Positions 48,028-57,679 of a stretch of DNA of 64,000 nucleotides are shown one piece after another (the first letter of the stretch is position 1; every line of letters starts with the position of its first letter). The translations under genes were made by a program, and so were the position numbers. Origin of the DNA: Azospirillum sp. B510 (GTDB lineage Bacteria > Pseudomonadota > Alphaproteobacteria > Azospirillales > Azospirillaceae); contig NC_013855.1 in the NCBI RefSeq assembly GCF_000010725.1, positions 434,001-498,000 on the forward strand, in the 5' to 3' direction. The notes below the pieces were generated by a model. The model ran no database searches. It saw only the letters and a list, made by a program, of their open reading frames with translations, and had not been told where the DNA came from.

Positions 48028-49452
48028 ATGTCGAACGCCCCCGCACCGCCCTTCGCTTCCGCTCCCTCCTCCGCAACCCGTCGGCCGCCGGCCGTGGCGG
48101 CCGACGGTCTTCCGGTTCCGCAACGCTATTGGGCGATGGCGGCGATGACCGTGGCGCTGATCATGGCGGTGCTGGACGGGGTGGTCGCCAACATCGCCCT
48201 GCCGACGATCCAGCGCGAATTCGCCGTCGACGCGGCCAGCGCCATCTGGGTGGTCAACGCCTATCAGATGGCGGTCACCGTCTCGCTGTTCCCGCTGGCC
48301 TCGCTGGGCGACATCATCGGCTACCGCAAGGTCTACTGTGTCGGTCTGGCGGTCTTCGTCGTCGCCTCGCTGGCCTGCGCGCTGTCGCCGAACCTGCCGG
48401 TGCTGACCGTCGCCCGCGTGCTTCAGGGCATCGGCGGAGCGGGCATCATGAGCGTCAATCTGGCGCTGGTCCGCCACATCTACCCATCCAACCGTCTCGG
48501 CCGCGGGGTGGGATACAACGCGATGATCGTCGCCGTCTCCTCGGCGGCGGGGCCCAGCCTGGCGGCGCTGATCCTCTCGGTCGCCTCCTGGCCCTGGCTG
48601 TTCGCGGTGAATGTGCCGCTCGGGCTGGCGGCGCTGGCGGTGGCGGTGCGGGCGTTGCCGCTGTCCAACCCCGCCGGCCACCGCTTCGACTGGCGCAGCG
48701 CCGCGCTGAACGCCGTCACGCTCGGCCTGCTGATCGTCGGCTTCAAGGGGATGGACGGCAGCCAGTCCCCCTGGCTGGTGGCGCTGGAACTGGCGGCGGC
48801 GCTGGCGCTCGGCGCGACGCTGGTTCGGCGCGAACTGGCGCAGGCGGCGCCGCTGCTGCCGGTCGATCTGCTGCGCCGGCCGGTCTTCGCCCTGACGGTG
48901 GTGACCTCGGTCTGCTCCTTCGCCGCGCAGAACATCGTCTTCGTCTCCATGCCGTTCTTCTTCGAGGATGTGCTGAACCGCTCGCTGGCCGAATCCGGGC
49001 TGCTGATGACGCCCTGGCCGCTGATGGTGGCGCTGATCGCGCCGATCTCCGGCCGGCTGGCCGACCGCTACGAGCCGACGCGGCTGGCGTCGCTCGGGCT
49101 GCTGGCCTTCGCGTCCGGCCTCGCCCTGATGGCGCTGCTGCCGCCCGATCCGTCGACGCTGGACATCGTCTGGCGGATGGCGCTGGCCGGTTTCGGCTTC
49201 GGCCTGTTCCAGACCCCGAACAACAAGGTGCTGGTCAGCAGCGCGCCCAAGGAGCGCAGCGGCGGCGCCAGCGGCATCCAGGCGACCGCCCGGCTGCTGG
49301 GCCAGACTCTGGGCGCCGCCACCGTCGGGCTGGTCTTCACCGCCATCGGCAAGGCGGACGGCAGCGTCCTGGTGCTCTGGCTCGGCGCCGGCCTGTGTCT
49401 CGTCGCCTGTGTGAGCGGCATCCTCCGCCGCCGCCGCCCGTCCGCCGTCTGA
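48028..49452 (+). CDS. MFS drug exporter, DHA2 (14-helix) family
   Basis: A 474-residue transporter with about fourteen helices. It contains the DHA2 motif C region (LDGVVANIALPTIQREFAVD near residue 48) and motif A (GDIIGYRKVY). Members export drugs or other toxic compounds by proton antiport. A second in-frame ATG at 48016 would add four residues. It follows cueR by 89 bp on the same strand but is not obviously part of the copper unit. Confidence 0.86.
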   Translation: MSNAPAPPFASAPSSATRRPPAVAADGLPVPQRYWAMAAMTVALIMAVLDGVVANIALPTIQREFAVDAASAIWVVNAYQMAVTVSLFPLASLGDIIGYRKVYCVGLAVFVVASLACALSPNLPVLTVARVLQGIGGAGIMSVNLALVRHIYPSNRLGRGVGYNAMIVAVSSAAGPSLAALILSVASWPWLFAVNVPLGLAALAVAVRALPLSNPAGHRFDWRSAALNAVTLGLLIVGFKGMDGSQSPWLVALELAAALALGATLVRRELAQAAPLLPVDLLRRPVFALTVVTSVCSFAAQNIVFVSMPFFFEDVLNRSLAESGLLMTPWPLMVALIAPISGRLADRYEPTRLASLGLLAFASGLALMALLPPDPSTLDIVWRMALAGFGFGLFQTPNNKVLVSSAPKERSGGASGIQATARLLGQTLGAATVGLVFTAIGKADGSVLVLWLGAGLCLVACVSGILRRRRPSAV

Positions 49453-49456
49453 TGGT

Positions 49457-50071
49457 CTACGGCTTGTCGGGTTGTTGGGCCTCGGGCTGCCGGCTTTCGG
49501 GGCGGGTCAGCGTCGGCTCGTCGCCATAGGCGAAGGTCGGCGCCCTGGCGAACTCCGCCTGACCGATCTCCAGTGTCGGTCCGTCGGGACCGCTGCCCAG
49601 AATGCCCGCCGGCAATGCCACCAGCTTCTCGCCCAGCCCGAGCACCTCGTTCGGCGCGACCACGATGCGCTCCACCCGGTCGCCGGTCCGGTCCATGGTG
49701 AAATCGATGATGCGGCCGGCCGGCCGGCCGTCGCGGGTGCGCAGTTCCGTCCCCACCATTGTCCGCGCCTGTTCCGGGTCGAATGCCGGCGGCGGCAGGG
49801 CGGCCACCGGCGGGGACGCCGGTCCGGCCGGTCCGGCGGCGGGGGCCGGGGCCTGCATCTCGCGCGACGGCGCTTCGCCGCTGACACCCGGCGGGGAGGT
49901 GATCTCTCCGGTCGCCGGCTGGTCGTCCGGCCGTGGCGCCGTCATCAGCGGCGCCGTCATTGGCGGCGGGGCGGCGGCGCTGTCCGGCGCCGGCATGGTC
50001 TGGGCGTCGGCGGCGGCGGTGCCGACCAGCAGCAGTGCCGCGGCCGGCGCAAGCAAGGGGGAGCGAAGCAT
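49457..50071 (-). CDS. Exported proline-rich protein with PRC-barrel domain
   Basis: A 204-residue exported protein with a signal peptide (APAAALLLVGTAAADAQTMP, cleavage near residue 24). A Pro/Ala-rich linker runs to about 95 and a PRC-barrel domain from about 100 to 180 (MVGTELRTRDGRPAGRIIDF, then EVLGLGEKLVALPAG). PRC barrels mediate protein or RNA contacts. The periplasmic role here is unknown. It is separate from metW (86 bp upstream). Confidence 0.75.
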   Translation of the reverse strand: MLRSPLLAPAAALLLVGTAAADAQTMPAPDSAAAPPPMTAPLMTAPRPDDQPATGEITSPPGVSGEAPSREMQAPAPAAGPAGPASPPVAALPPPAFDPEQARTMVGTELRTRDGRPAGRIIDFTMDRTGDRVERIVVAPNEVLGLGEKLVALPAGILGSGPDGPTLEIGQAEFARAPTFAYGDEPTLTRPESRQPEAQQPDKP

Positions 50072-50157
50072 GAGGGCGACCCTTCCATTCGGATTCGGTA
50101 TCGCCCCGGTAAACAGCGCGAAGGACCCGCGGGTTGCCGTCCCTCACCGCAAGGGTG

Positions 50158-50769
50158 TCAGCTTCCGTCGCGTTTCAGCAGGAAGACGCCCTGTTCGCCC
50201 AGCAGGTTGGCGAAGCCGGAATGGGCGCGGCTGATCACCCGGCCGGCGCGGTCGATGATGCGGCTCTGCTCGATGGTGATGCCGATCTCCTCCGTCAGGA
50301 CGACGAAGTCGCGCAGCGTGCAGAAATGGATGTTGGGCGTTTCCCACCACTGGTAGCCCAGCTTCTCCGTCACCGGCATCCGGCCGGTCAGCAGCAGCTG
50401 GGTGCGGACGCGCCAATAGCCGAAATTGGGCACCGACACGATGGCGCGGCGGCCGATGCGGCACATCATCCCCAGCACGTCGCGCGGCTGCCGCATCGCT
50501 TGAAGGGTCTGGCCCAGGATGACGTAATCGAAAGCGTCGGCCGGGTAATCCTTCAGGTCGGTCTCGGCATCGCCCTGGATCACCGACAGGCCGTGCGCCA
50601 CGCATTGCCGGACGCCGTCCATGCTGAGTTCGATGCCGCGCCCGTCGACATTCTTGGTGTGGGCCAGATAATCCAGCAGGGCGCCGTCGCCGCAGCCGAC
50701 GTCAAGCACGCGGCTGTTCGGCTCCACCATCTCGGCGATCAGCTTCAGGTCGTCGCGAATGTCCAGCAT
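50158..50769 (-). CDS. metW: Methionine biosynthesis protein MetW
   Basis: A 203-residue SAM-methyltransferase-like protein (VLDVGCGDGALLDYL near residue 22, then YVILGQTLQAMRQP). MetW is the usual partner of MetX in Proteobacteria without MetA and is required for full homoserine acetyltransferase function. A start at ATG 50769 leaves 21 bp after metX; an in-frame TTG at 50790 would abut it. The pair forms an operon. Confidence 0.92.
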   Translation of the reverse strand: MLDIRDDLKLIAEMVEPNSRVLDVGCGDGALLDYLAHTKNVDGRGIELSMDGVRQCVAHGLSVIQGDAETDLKDYPADAFDYVILGQTLQAMRQPRDVLGMMCRIGRRAIVSVPNFGYWRVRTQLLLTGRMPVTEKLGYQWWETPNIHFCTLRDFVVLTEEIGITIEQSRIIDRAGRVISRAHSGFANLLGEQGVFLLKRDGS

Positions 50770-50790
50770 GGCGTTTCGTTCCGTCCCCAA

Positions 50791-52020
50791 TCAGCGCGCG
50801 CGGCGGCGGACGGACAGGCCGCGATGTTCGGCGCAGCCCTCCAGGAAGCCGTGGATGACCTGATGGAACTCCGGCTCGTCCAGCAGGAAGGCGTCATGGC
50901 CCTTGTCGGTCTCGATCTCCACGAAGCTGACATTGGCGGCGACGGCGTTCAGCGCATGCACGATGGCCCGCGATTCGGAGGTCGGGAACAGCCAGTCGCT
51001 GGAGAAGCTGGCGAGGCAGAAGCGCACCGGCGTGGTCTTCCCGCCCGGCCGGAAGGCGTTGGCCAGCGATCCGCCCGCATCGGCGGCGAGGTCGAAATAA
51101 TCCATCGCCCGGGTGATGTAGAGGTAGGAATTGGCGTCGAACCGCTCGACGAAGGCCGCCCCCTGGTAGCGCAGATAGCTCTCGACCTGGAAATCGGCGT
51201 CGAACCCGTAGGTGATCGACTTGCGGTCCTGCAAATTGCGGCCGAACTTGCGGTGCAGCGCCGCTTCCGACAGGTAGGTGATATGGGCGGCCATGCGGGC
51301 GACGGCCAGACCGGCCTCCGGCCGGGTGCCCTCCAGCAGATAATTGCCGCCGCGCCATTCCGGGTCGGCCATGATCGCCTGGCGCCCGACCTCGTGGAAG
51401 GCGATGTTCTGCGCCGAATGGCGGGCGGCGGTGGCGATCGGCACCGCGGCGAACACCGATTCGGGATAGGCCACCGCCCATTGCAGCACCTGCATGCCGC
51501 CCATCGAGCCGCCGATGACGCAGAACAGCTTCTCGATGCCGAGATGCTCGACCAGCAGCTTCTGCGCCCGCACCATGTCGCCGATGGTCACCACCGGGAA
51601 GGACAGGCCATAGGGCTGGCCGGTGGCGGGATCGATGTCCTTCGGCCCGGTGCTGCCCAGGCAGCCGCCCAGCACGTTGGAGCAGATGACGAAATAGCGG
51701 TCGGTGTCCACCGGCTTGCCGGGGCCGACCAGCATCTCCCACCAGCCGGGCTTGCCGGTGACCGGGTGCTTCTCCACGACGAAATGATCGCCGGTCAGGG
51801 CGTGGCAGATGAAGATGGCGTTGGATTTGTCGGCGTTCAGCCTGCCGTAGGTCTGGTAGGCGATCTGGAAGCCGCCGATCTCGATGCCGCTGTCCAGCCG
51901 CATCGGCCGCTCCACCGCCAGACGCACGCGCTGGCCCGGCATGACCTGGTCATTGGGGGCCGGGCCGTCGGGTGCCGGGGTGATCGGGAAGGGCTGCGGC
52001 GCGGTCGGGGACGCGGACAT
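50791..52020 (-). CDS. metX: Homoserine O-acetyltransferase
   Basis: A 409-residue alpha/beta-hydrolase enzyme making O-acetyl-L-homoserine for methionine synthesis. The nucleophile is Ser172 in [15 protein letters not shown]. The acid is in [10 protein letters not shown] and the catalytic His is in [16 protein letters not shown] 52020 ([11 protein letters not shown]) is favoured; the upstream open frame runs through its own promoter. A TTGACA promoter lies about 100 bp upstream. I looked for a SAM-II riboswitch in the leader and did not find its conserved bases. Confidence 0.94.
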   Translation of the reverse strand: MSASPTAPQPFPITPAPDGPAPNDQVMPGQRVRLAVERPMRLDSGIEIGGFQIAYQTYGRLNADKSNAIFICHALTGDHFVVEKHPVTGKPGWWEMLVGPGKPVDTDRYFVICSNVLGGCLGSTGPKDIDPATGQPYGLSFPVVTIGDMVRAQKLLVEHLGIEKLFCVIGGSMGGMQVLQWAVAYPESVFAAVPIATAARHSAQNIAFHEVGRQAIMADPEWRGGNYLLEGTRPEAGLAVARMAAHITYLSEAALHRKFGRNLQDRKSITYGFDADFQVESYLRYQGAAFVERFDANSYLYITRAMDYFDLAADAGGSLANAFRPGGKTTPVRFCLASFSSDWLFPTSESRAIVHALNAVAANVSFVEIETDKGHDAFLLDEPEFHQVIHGFLEGCAEHRGLSVRRRAR

Positions 52021-52115
52021 GGCGCTTCGTGCCTTGGGAAGCGGTTCCAGCCTGCGTGAGGCCTTGCGGCGCCTGGGCGGAAACCGTCGGTGAGCTGGAT
52101 CGTAACGGGAGCGTA

Positions 52116-52145
52116 TAGCTACGAAGCCGGCCTTTGGAGTGTCAA
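52116..52145 (-). promoter_or_regulatory. Sigma-70 promoter of metXW
   Basis: On the minus strand, TTGACA (52145-52140), an 18-bp spacer and TAGCTA (52121-52116). The start point would be near 52109, leaving an approximately 90-nt leader. Confidence 0.6.
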
Positions 52146-52215
52146 TGTTTTCTTTGATTTCGCGACGCATGCGGACTACTACTATCCGGCTCTGCATTCA
52201 ATGGTTTCGTGACCC

Positions 52216-53112
52216 ATGGCCCCCGCCCGGACCCCGCTCGACGACTTGCGCCGCGAGATCGACCAGATCGACGACGCGATCCATGACCTGCTGATGCGCC
52301 GCGCCGCGGTGGTGGAACGCATCGGCGCGGCCAAGGGCAATGGCGCGGCGGAAGCCGGAGCGGCTCCGATCTTCCTCCGCCCGGCGCGGGAGGCGACGAT
52401 CCTGCGGCGCCTGATGGCCCGCCATGCCGGCACCTTCCCCGCCCAGGTCGTGGTCCGCATCTGGCGGGAGATGATCACCGCCTTCACCCGCATGCAGGGT
52501 CCCTTCGCCGTCGCCGTCTATGCGCCGGAGGAGCGTCGCGGCTTCTGGGACGTCGCCCGCGACCATTTCGGCGGATTCGTGCCGATGACCGCCGTCAACA
52601 CCCCCGCCGCCGCGCTCCGCGCCGTTTCGGAGGGGACGGCGACCGTCGCCGTCGTGCCCTATCCGGCCGAAGATGATGCTGACCCCTGGTGGCGCTTTCT
52701 GGTCTCCGCCGATGCCGGCCGCCCACAGGTGGTCGCCCGGCTGCCCTTCGGCGGGCGCGGCAACGCTCGTGGCGAGAATCGCGACGCGCTGGCCATCGCC
52801 GCCGTCCCGCACGAGCCGACCGGCGACGACCGCACCCTGCTGAGCATCGAGATCGGCGGCGATCTCAGCCGCGGCCGGCTGAAGGATTCGCTGGAGGCCT
52901 GCGGCCTGCCGCCGGTCAGCTTCTGCACCTGGCATCCCGCCGGACATGCCATCGGGATGAGCGGCGGCGGACCGTCGGTCCATCTGGTCGAGGTCGCCGA
53001 CTTCGTCGCGCATGCCGACCCCCGCCTCGCCCGGCTGACGGAACGCACCGGCGACATCCCGGTGCGGGTCACCGTCGTCGGCGGCTATGCCGTGCCGCTC
53101 GCTCTGGGCTGA
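52216..53112 (+). CDS. Chorismate mutase (AroQ) with atypical C-terminal domain
   Basis: A 298-residue protein. Residues 5-95 are an AroQ-type chorismate mutase (LDDLRREIDQIDDAIHDLLM, then a lysine/arginine-bearing helix and RIWREMITAFTRMQG) converting chorismate to prephenate. The C-terminal about 200 residues resemble a degraded prephenate-dehydratase/ACT layout but lack the Thr-Arg-Phe catalytic motif. Dehydratase activity is therefore doubtful and a regulatory role is more likely. It is divergent from metX and followed by hisC after 151 bp. Confidence 0.82.
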   Translation: MAPARTPLDDLRREIDQIDDAIHDLLMRRAAVVERIGAAKGNGAAEAGAAPIFLRPAREATILRRLMARHAGTFPAQVVVRIWREMITAFTRMQGPFAVAVYAPEERRGFWDVARDHFGGFVPMTAVNTPAAALRAVSEGTATVAVVPYPAEDDADPWWRFLVSADAGRPQVVARLPFGGRGNARGENRDALAIAAVPHEPTGDDRTLLSIEIGGDLSRGRLKDSLEACGLPPVSFCTWHPAGHAIGMSGGGPSVHLVEVADFVAHADPRLARLTERTGDIPVRVTVVGGYAVPLALG

Positions 53113-53263
53113 TCTGCGCGATTGGGGCGAGCCGCCGGGGCGGCTCCCGCCTTATCCTCCACAGCCCTGACCGCGGGATGGAAAGCCAACGCCCGGATCG
53201 TTCCATCCTGTTCCATTCCATCCCGAAACCGCCCATCCACCAGCGTCGGAAGGTAAGCAGACC

Positions 53264-54355
53264 ATGACCCAGCCGAACGGCCCGCAGCCGCGTCCGGGGA
53301 TTCTCGACATCGCCGCCTATGTCGGCGGCGAGCATCAGGGTCATATCCGGCTCGCCTCCAACGAGGGGGCGCTGGGGCCGAGCCCGAAGGCGATGGAGGC
53401 CTACGCGGCGGCGGCCTCCACCCTGCACCGTTACCCCGACGGCGGCTCGGCGGGCCTGCGCGGCGCCATCGCCAAGCGCTTCAACCTGGACGCCGACCGA
53501 ATCGTCTGCGGCGCCGGGTCGGATGAGATCATCAGCCTGCTGATCCGCTCCTATGCCGGGCCGGGCGACGAGGTGCTCTATTCGCAGTATGGCTTCCTGA
53601 TGTACCCGATCGGCGCCAAGTCGGTCGGCGCCACCCCGGTGACGGCGCCGGAGGACGGGCTGACCGCCAGCGTCGACAATCTGCTGGCCCGCGTCACCCC
53701 GCGCACCCGGCTGGTCTTCCTCGCCAACCCGAACAACCCGACCGGCACCTATCTGCCGGCGTCGGAGGTGGCGCGGCTGCATGCCGGCCTGCCGCCGGAC
53801 GTCATCCTGGTCATCGACGCGGCCTATGCCGAATACATGAACAAGGACGACTACACCGCCGGCGAGGAGCTGGTGGAGAAATTCCCCAACGTGGTGATGA
53901 CCCGCACCTTCTCGAAGATCTTCGCGCTGGGCTCGCTGCGCATCGGCTGGTGCTATGGCCCGGCCGGGATCGTCGACGTGTTGAACCGGGTGCGCGGTCC
54001 CTTCAACGTGTCGAACGCCGCCCATGTCGCCGGCATCGCCGCGGTGGAGGATGCCGAATTCCTCGACCGCTCGCGCCGCCACAATGAGCAGTGGCGCGAA
54101 TGGTTCGCCGCCACCGTGCGGGACCTGGGCCTGACGGTGCACCCCAGCGTCACCAACTTCATCCTGGTCGATTTCAAGGGCCAGCCCGCCGGCAAGGACG
54201 ACGCCGAGGCCGCCCGCCAATTCCTGAAGGCCCGCGGCATCCTGGTCCGCCAGATGCCCTCCTACGGCCTGCCGAGCTGCCTGCGGGTGACCATCGGCAC
54301 CGAGCAGGAGATGCGCGCGGTCGCCGACGCGCTGCGGGACTTTTTGAAGGCGTAA
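53264..54355 (+). CDS. hisC: Histidinol-phosphate (aromatic) aminotransferase
   Basis: A 363-residue class-I/II PLP aminotransferase. The PLP lysine is Lys218 in TRTFSKIFALGSLRIGW. NPNNPTGTYLP and the substrate-binding RLASNEGALGPSPKAMEAY opening are HisC features. Beside a chorismate mutase it probably also transaminates prephenate or phenylpyruvate. An AGGTAAGC-like site precedes the ATG. The tyrA gene often found next in this cluster is absent here. Confidence 0.9.
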   Translation: MTQPNGPQPRPGILDIAAYVGGEHQGHIRLASNEGALGPSPKAMEAYAAAASTLHRYPDGGSAGLRGAIAKRFNLDADRIVCGAGSDEIISLLIRSYAGPGDEVLYSQYGFLMYPIGAKSVGATPVTAPEDGLTASVDNLLARVTPRTRLVFLANPNNPTGTYLPASEVARLHAGLPPDVILVIDAAYAEYMNKDDYTAGEELVEKFPNVVMTRTFSKIFALGSLRIGWCYGPAGIVDVLNRVRGPFNVSNAAHVAGIAAVEDAEFLDRSRRHNEQWREWFAATVRDLGLTVHPSVTNFILVDFKGQPAGKDDAEAARQFLKARGILVRQMPSYGLPSCLRVTIGTEQEMRAVADALRDFLKA

Positions 54356-54378
54356 CGGGCTTCCCGCCGGGGAACCCC

Positions 54379-54402
54379 CCCCTCTCCCCTTGAGGAGAGG
54401 GG
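54379..54402. terminator. Hairpin between convergent hisC and codA
   Basis: CCCCTCTCC (54379-54387) pairs with GGAGAGGGG (54394-54402) around a 6-nt loop. There is no T-run on either side, so it is a weak or bidirectional terminator related to the dispersed hairpins. Confidence 0.5.
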
Positions 54403-54419
54403 ACTCTGGCCTGCGTGTC

Positions 54420-55700
54420 TCACCCCCGCTTCAGCAGGAAATCGACCGTCTCCGGCCGGCCCGGCAGGTCCAGCATCGCCCGCACCGGCTCGCAGCGGCT
54501 GACGATCCGGCCGCGCCGCAGCACGAACAGGCGGGCGGCGCGGGTGCGGATCGCCTCCACCGGGCTGCCGGCCTGGAGAACCACCAGATCGGCGTTGCAG
54601 CCGGGTTCCAAACCATAGCCGTCCAGATGCAGCAGACGGGCCGGGTTGACCGTCACCGCGTCGAAGGCGGCCGTCATGCCGTCCTGGCCGGTCATCTGAC
54701 CGACATGCAGCCCCATCTGCGCCACCTCCAGCATGTCGCCGGAGCCCAGCGGATACCAGGGATCCATCACGCAGTCGTGGCCGAAGGCGACGGTCAGCCC
54801 GGCCGCCATCAGCTCGGGCACGCGGGTCATGCCGCGGCGCTTGGGATAGCTGTCGTGACGGCCCTGGAGGACGATGTTGATCAGCGGGTTGGCGACCACC
54901 CCCAGCCGCGCCTCCGCCATCAGCGGGATCAGCTTGGAGACATGGTAATTGTCCATCGAGTGCATGGAGGTCAGGTGCGACCCCGTCACCCGGCCGTGCA
55001 GACCGAGCCGCTGCGTCTCGTAGGCCAGCGTCTCGACATGGCGGGACAGCGGGTCGTCGCTCTCGTCGCAATGCATGTCGACCAGCAGCCCGCGCTCCGC
55101 CGCGATCTCGCAGAGCAGCCGGACCGAGGCGGCGCCGTCGGCCATGGTCCGCTCGAAATGCGGGATGCCGCCGACGACGTCGACGCCCATGTCCAGCGCC
55201 CGGATCAGCAGCTCCTTGGCGCCGGCCGAGCGGAGAACGCCATCCTGCGGGAAGGCGACCAGTTGCAGGTCGAGATAGGGGGCGACCCGTTTCCTGACGT
55301 CCAGCAGGGCTTCGACCGCCAGCAGCCGCGGGTCGCAGATGTCGACATGGCTGCGGATCGCCAGCAGGCCGCGCCCGACCGCCCAGTCGCAGTAAGCGAG
55401 CGCTCGCTCGATGATGGCGTCCTGGGTCAGCTGCGGCTTCAGCTCGCCCCACAGCGCGATGCCTTCCAGCAGGGTGCCGCTCCGGTTCACGCGCGGCAGG
55501 CCGTAGCTGAGCGTGCTGTCCATATGGAAATGGGCATCGACGAAGGGCGGGCTGACCAGCCGGCCGGTGGCGTCGATCTCGGTGGCCGACTCTCCGGCGA
55601 GATTGGTCTCGACCGCGGCGATCCGGCCGTCCTTGATGCCGATGTCGATACCGGTGCGGCCATCCGGCAGGGTGGCGCGGCGCAGGATCAGGTCGAACAT
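54420..55700 (-). CDS. codA: Cytosine deaminase / amidohydrolase
   Basis: A 426-residue metal-dependent amidohydrolase most like cytosine deaminase, which converts cytosine to uracil and ammonia. Metal residues follow the CodA order: His57-x-His59 (FVDAHFHMDSTL), Gln in VAFPQDG, His and Glu in VDMHCDESDDPLS, His in GSHLTSMHS and Asp in AFGHDCVMDPWYP. It is the last gene of the importer operon, overlapping the preceding permease stop (TGATG). This suggests that the imported nucleobase is deaminated for nitrogen. Confidence 0.87.
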   Translation of the reverse strand: MFDLILRRATLPDGRTGIDIGIKDGRIAAVETNLAGESATEIDATGRLVSPPFVDAHFHMDSTLSYGLPRVNRSGTLLEGIALWGELKPQLTQDAIIERALAYCDWAVGRGLLAIRSHVDICDPRLLAVEALLDVRKRVAPYLDLQLVAFPQDGVLRSAGAKELLIRALDMGVDVVGGIPHFERTMADGAASVRLLCEIAAERGLLVDMHCDESDDPLSRHVETLAYETQRLGLHGRVTGSHLTSMHSMDNYHVSKLIPLMAEARLGVVANPLINIVLQGRHDSYPKRRGMTRVPELMAAGLTVAFGHDCVMDPWYPLGSGDMLEVAQMGLHVGQMTGQDGMTAAFDAVTVNPARLLHLDGYGLEPGCNADLVVLQAGSPVEAIRTRAARLFVLRRGRIVSRCEPVRAMLDLPGRPETVDFLLKRG

Positions 55701-56623
55701 CAGCGTTCTCCTTTGCGGTACGGGATCATCAGGGCGCGCGGGTAGGAGGCCCGGCGGGCCACCAGCACCAGCGCCAGGATGCTCAGCAGATAGGGCATCA
55801 TCAGGAACAGCTGATAGGGCAGCACGCCGCCGCTCGCCTGCTGCAAGCGCAGTTGCAGCGCGTCGAACACCGCGAACAGCAGGGCGCCCAGCAGAGCCTT
55901 GCCCGGCCGCCAGGAGGCGAAGACCACCAGCGCGATGCAGATCCAGCCGCGCCCGTTGACCATGTTGAAGAAGAAGGCGTTGAAGGCCGACAGCGTCAGG
56001 AAGGCGCCGGCCAGCGCCATCAGCGCGCTGCCCGCCACCACCGCGCCGATGCGGATGGCGGTGACGTTCAGCCCCTGCGCCTCGGCGGCGGCCGGATTCT
56101 CGCCGACCATCCGCACCGCCAGCCCGACCGGCGTGCGGTACAGCACATAGGCGACGACCGCGACCAGCAGGAAGGCCAGGTAGGTCAGCGGCGTCTGGGC
56201 CAGGGCGCCGGGCAGGGCCAGCGGCTGGAACGGCTCGATGGTCGGCGGGGTGCTGGCCTGCGGCAGGACGAGGCGGTAGACGAAGTATGACAGGCTGGTG
56301 CCCAGCAGGGTCACGCCGATGCCGGTCACATGCTGCGACAGGCCGAGCGGCACCGTCAGCGCCGCATGCAGCAGGCCGAGCAGCGCGCCGCAGCATGCCG
56401 CGGCCAGAACGCCGGTCCACAGGTCAGCCCCCTGATAGACCGCCATCCAGCCGGCCATGGCGCCCAGCGTCATGATGCCTTCGATGCCGAGATTCAGCAC
56501 GCCGGCCCGTTCGCACACCAGCTCGCCCAGCGTGCCCAGCACATAAGGGGTGGCGATGCGCAGCACGGCGGTCCAGAAGGCGGCGGACAGCAGGATGTCG
56601 AGGATGATCGACAGGAAATCCAT
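55700..56623 (-). CDS. Nucleobase/nucleoside ABC permease (YufQ/NupQ type)
   Basis: A 307-residue inner-membrane permease of the BPD_transp_2 family. It has about nine helices and the conserved stretch CERAGVLNLGIEGIMTLGAM near residue 38, plus ENPAAAEAQGLNVTAIRIGA as the coupling loop near 179. It pairs with the permease immediately upstream (6-bp gap). Confidence 0.88.
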   Translation of the reverse strand: MDFLSIILDILLSAAFWTAVLRIATPYVLGTLGELVCERAGVLNLGIEGIMTLGAMAGWMAVYQGADLWTGVLAAACCGALLGLLHAALTVPLGLSQHVTGIGVTLLGTSLSYFVYRLVLPQASTPPTIEPFQPLALPGALAQTPLTYLAFLLVAVVAYVLYRTPVGLAVRMVGENPAAAEAQGLNVTAIRIGAVVAGSALMALAGAFLTLSAFNAFFFNMVNGRGWICIALVVFASWRPGKALLGALLFAVFDALQLRLQQASGGVLPYQLFLMMPYLLSILALVLVARRASYPRALMIPYRKGER

Positions 56624-56629
56624 GGCCCC

Positions 56630-57679
56630 TTACCCCCGCCGCAGCCGGTAGCGCGCCAGCAGCCCGGCCACCAGCATGCACAGGAGGCTTGTGGCGACCA
56701 GGACGTCGGCGATGTAGTTGGGAACCGGCATGGCCCGGCTCATGGCGTCGGCGCCGACGAAGATGCCGGCGATGAACAGCGCCGCCCCCACCACGCCGAT
56801 GGGGTGCAACTGCGCCAGCATGGCGACGACGATGCCGCTGTAGCCGAAGCCGGGCGACAGGTCGAGCGTCAGATAGCCTTTCAGCCCGCAGACCTCCGCA
56901 GCACCGGCCAGCCCGGCCAGCCCGCCCGACAGCAGGGCGGTGCGCAGCATGACCCGCGTCACCGGCATGCCGGCGAAGGCGGCGGCGCGCGGGTTGGCGC
57001 CGACCGCCCGGTTCTCGTAGCCCCAGATGGTGCGGGTATCGACCAGCCACAGCAGAACCGACAGGCCGAGCGCGATGGCGAGCCCGGCGTGCAGGCGGGT
57101 GCGCGCCACCAGCTTGGGCAGCTCCGCCGCCTCGATCACCGGGGCCGATTGCGGCCAGCCCATGCCCATCGGGTCCTTCAGGGCGCCTTCCAGCAGCATC
57201 GAGACCAGCAGCAGGACGACGAAGTTCAGCAGCAGCGTGGTCACCACCTCGTCGACGCCGAAGCGGACCTTCAGCACGGCGGGGCCGAGCAGGGTGACGC
57301 CGCCCGCCGCCATGCCGGCGATCATCACCACCGGGATCAGCGCCCAGGCCGGCAGGTCGAGCATGCCGCCGCCAACCACCACGGCGGCCAGCGCGCCCAT
57401 GTAGAGCTGGCCCTCCGCCCCGATGTTCCACAGCCTGGCGCGGAAGGCGACGGCGGCGGCCAGCCCGGTCAGGATCAGCGGGGTGGCGCGGGTCAGCGTC
57501 TCGGTCAGGGCGAAGCGCGAGCCGACGGCGCCTTCGAACAGCAGGCCGTAGGCGCGCAGCACCGGGGCGCCGGTCCAGGCGACCAGCAGGGCGCAGAGCG
57601 CCAGCGCCGCGACCACGGCGCCCACCGGCGCCAGCAGCCGCAGGGCGAGCGGGGTATCGGTGCGCGGTTCAAGCCGCAT
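56630..57679 (-). CDS. Nucleobase/nucleoside ABC permease (YufP/NupP type)
   Basis: A 349-residue partner permease. It has the conserved NIGAEGQLYMGALAAVVVGG near residue 87, a WLVDTRTIWGYENRAVGANP segment and the coupling stretch PRAAAFAGMPVTRVMLRTAL near 232. It overlaps the ATPase gene by 11 bp. Confidence 0.88.
   Translation of the reverse strand: MRLEPRTDTPLALRLLAPVGAVVAALALCALLVAWTGAPVLRAYGLLFEGAVGSRFALTETLTRATPLILTGLAAAVAFRARLWNIGAEGQLYMGALAAVVVGGGMLDLPAWALIPVVMIAGMAAGGVTLLGPAVLKVRFGVDEVVTTLLLNFVVLLLVSMLLEGALKDPMGMGWPQSAPVIEAAELPKLVARTRLHAGLAIALGLSVLLWLVDTRTIWGYENRAVGANPRAAAFAGMPVTRVMLRTALLSGGLAGLAGAAEVCGLKGYLTLDLSPGFGYSGIVVAMLAQLHPIGVVGAALFIAGIFVGADAMSRAMPVPNYIADVLVATSLLCMLVAGLLARYRLRRG

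Noticed and set aside
52021..52115. SAM-II riboswitch in the metX leader
   Set aside because: metX in Alphaproteobacteria often carries one, but the conserved pseudoknot bases (GAUUU...GCUAAA type) are not present between the promoter and ATG 52020.
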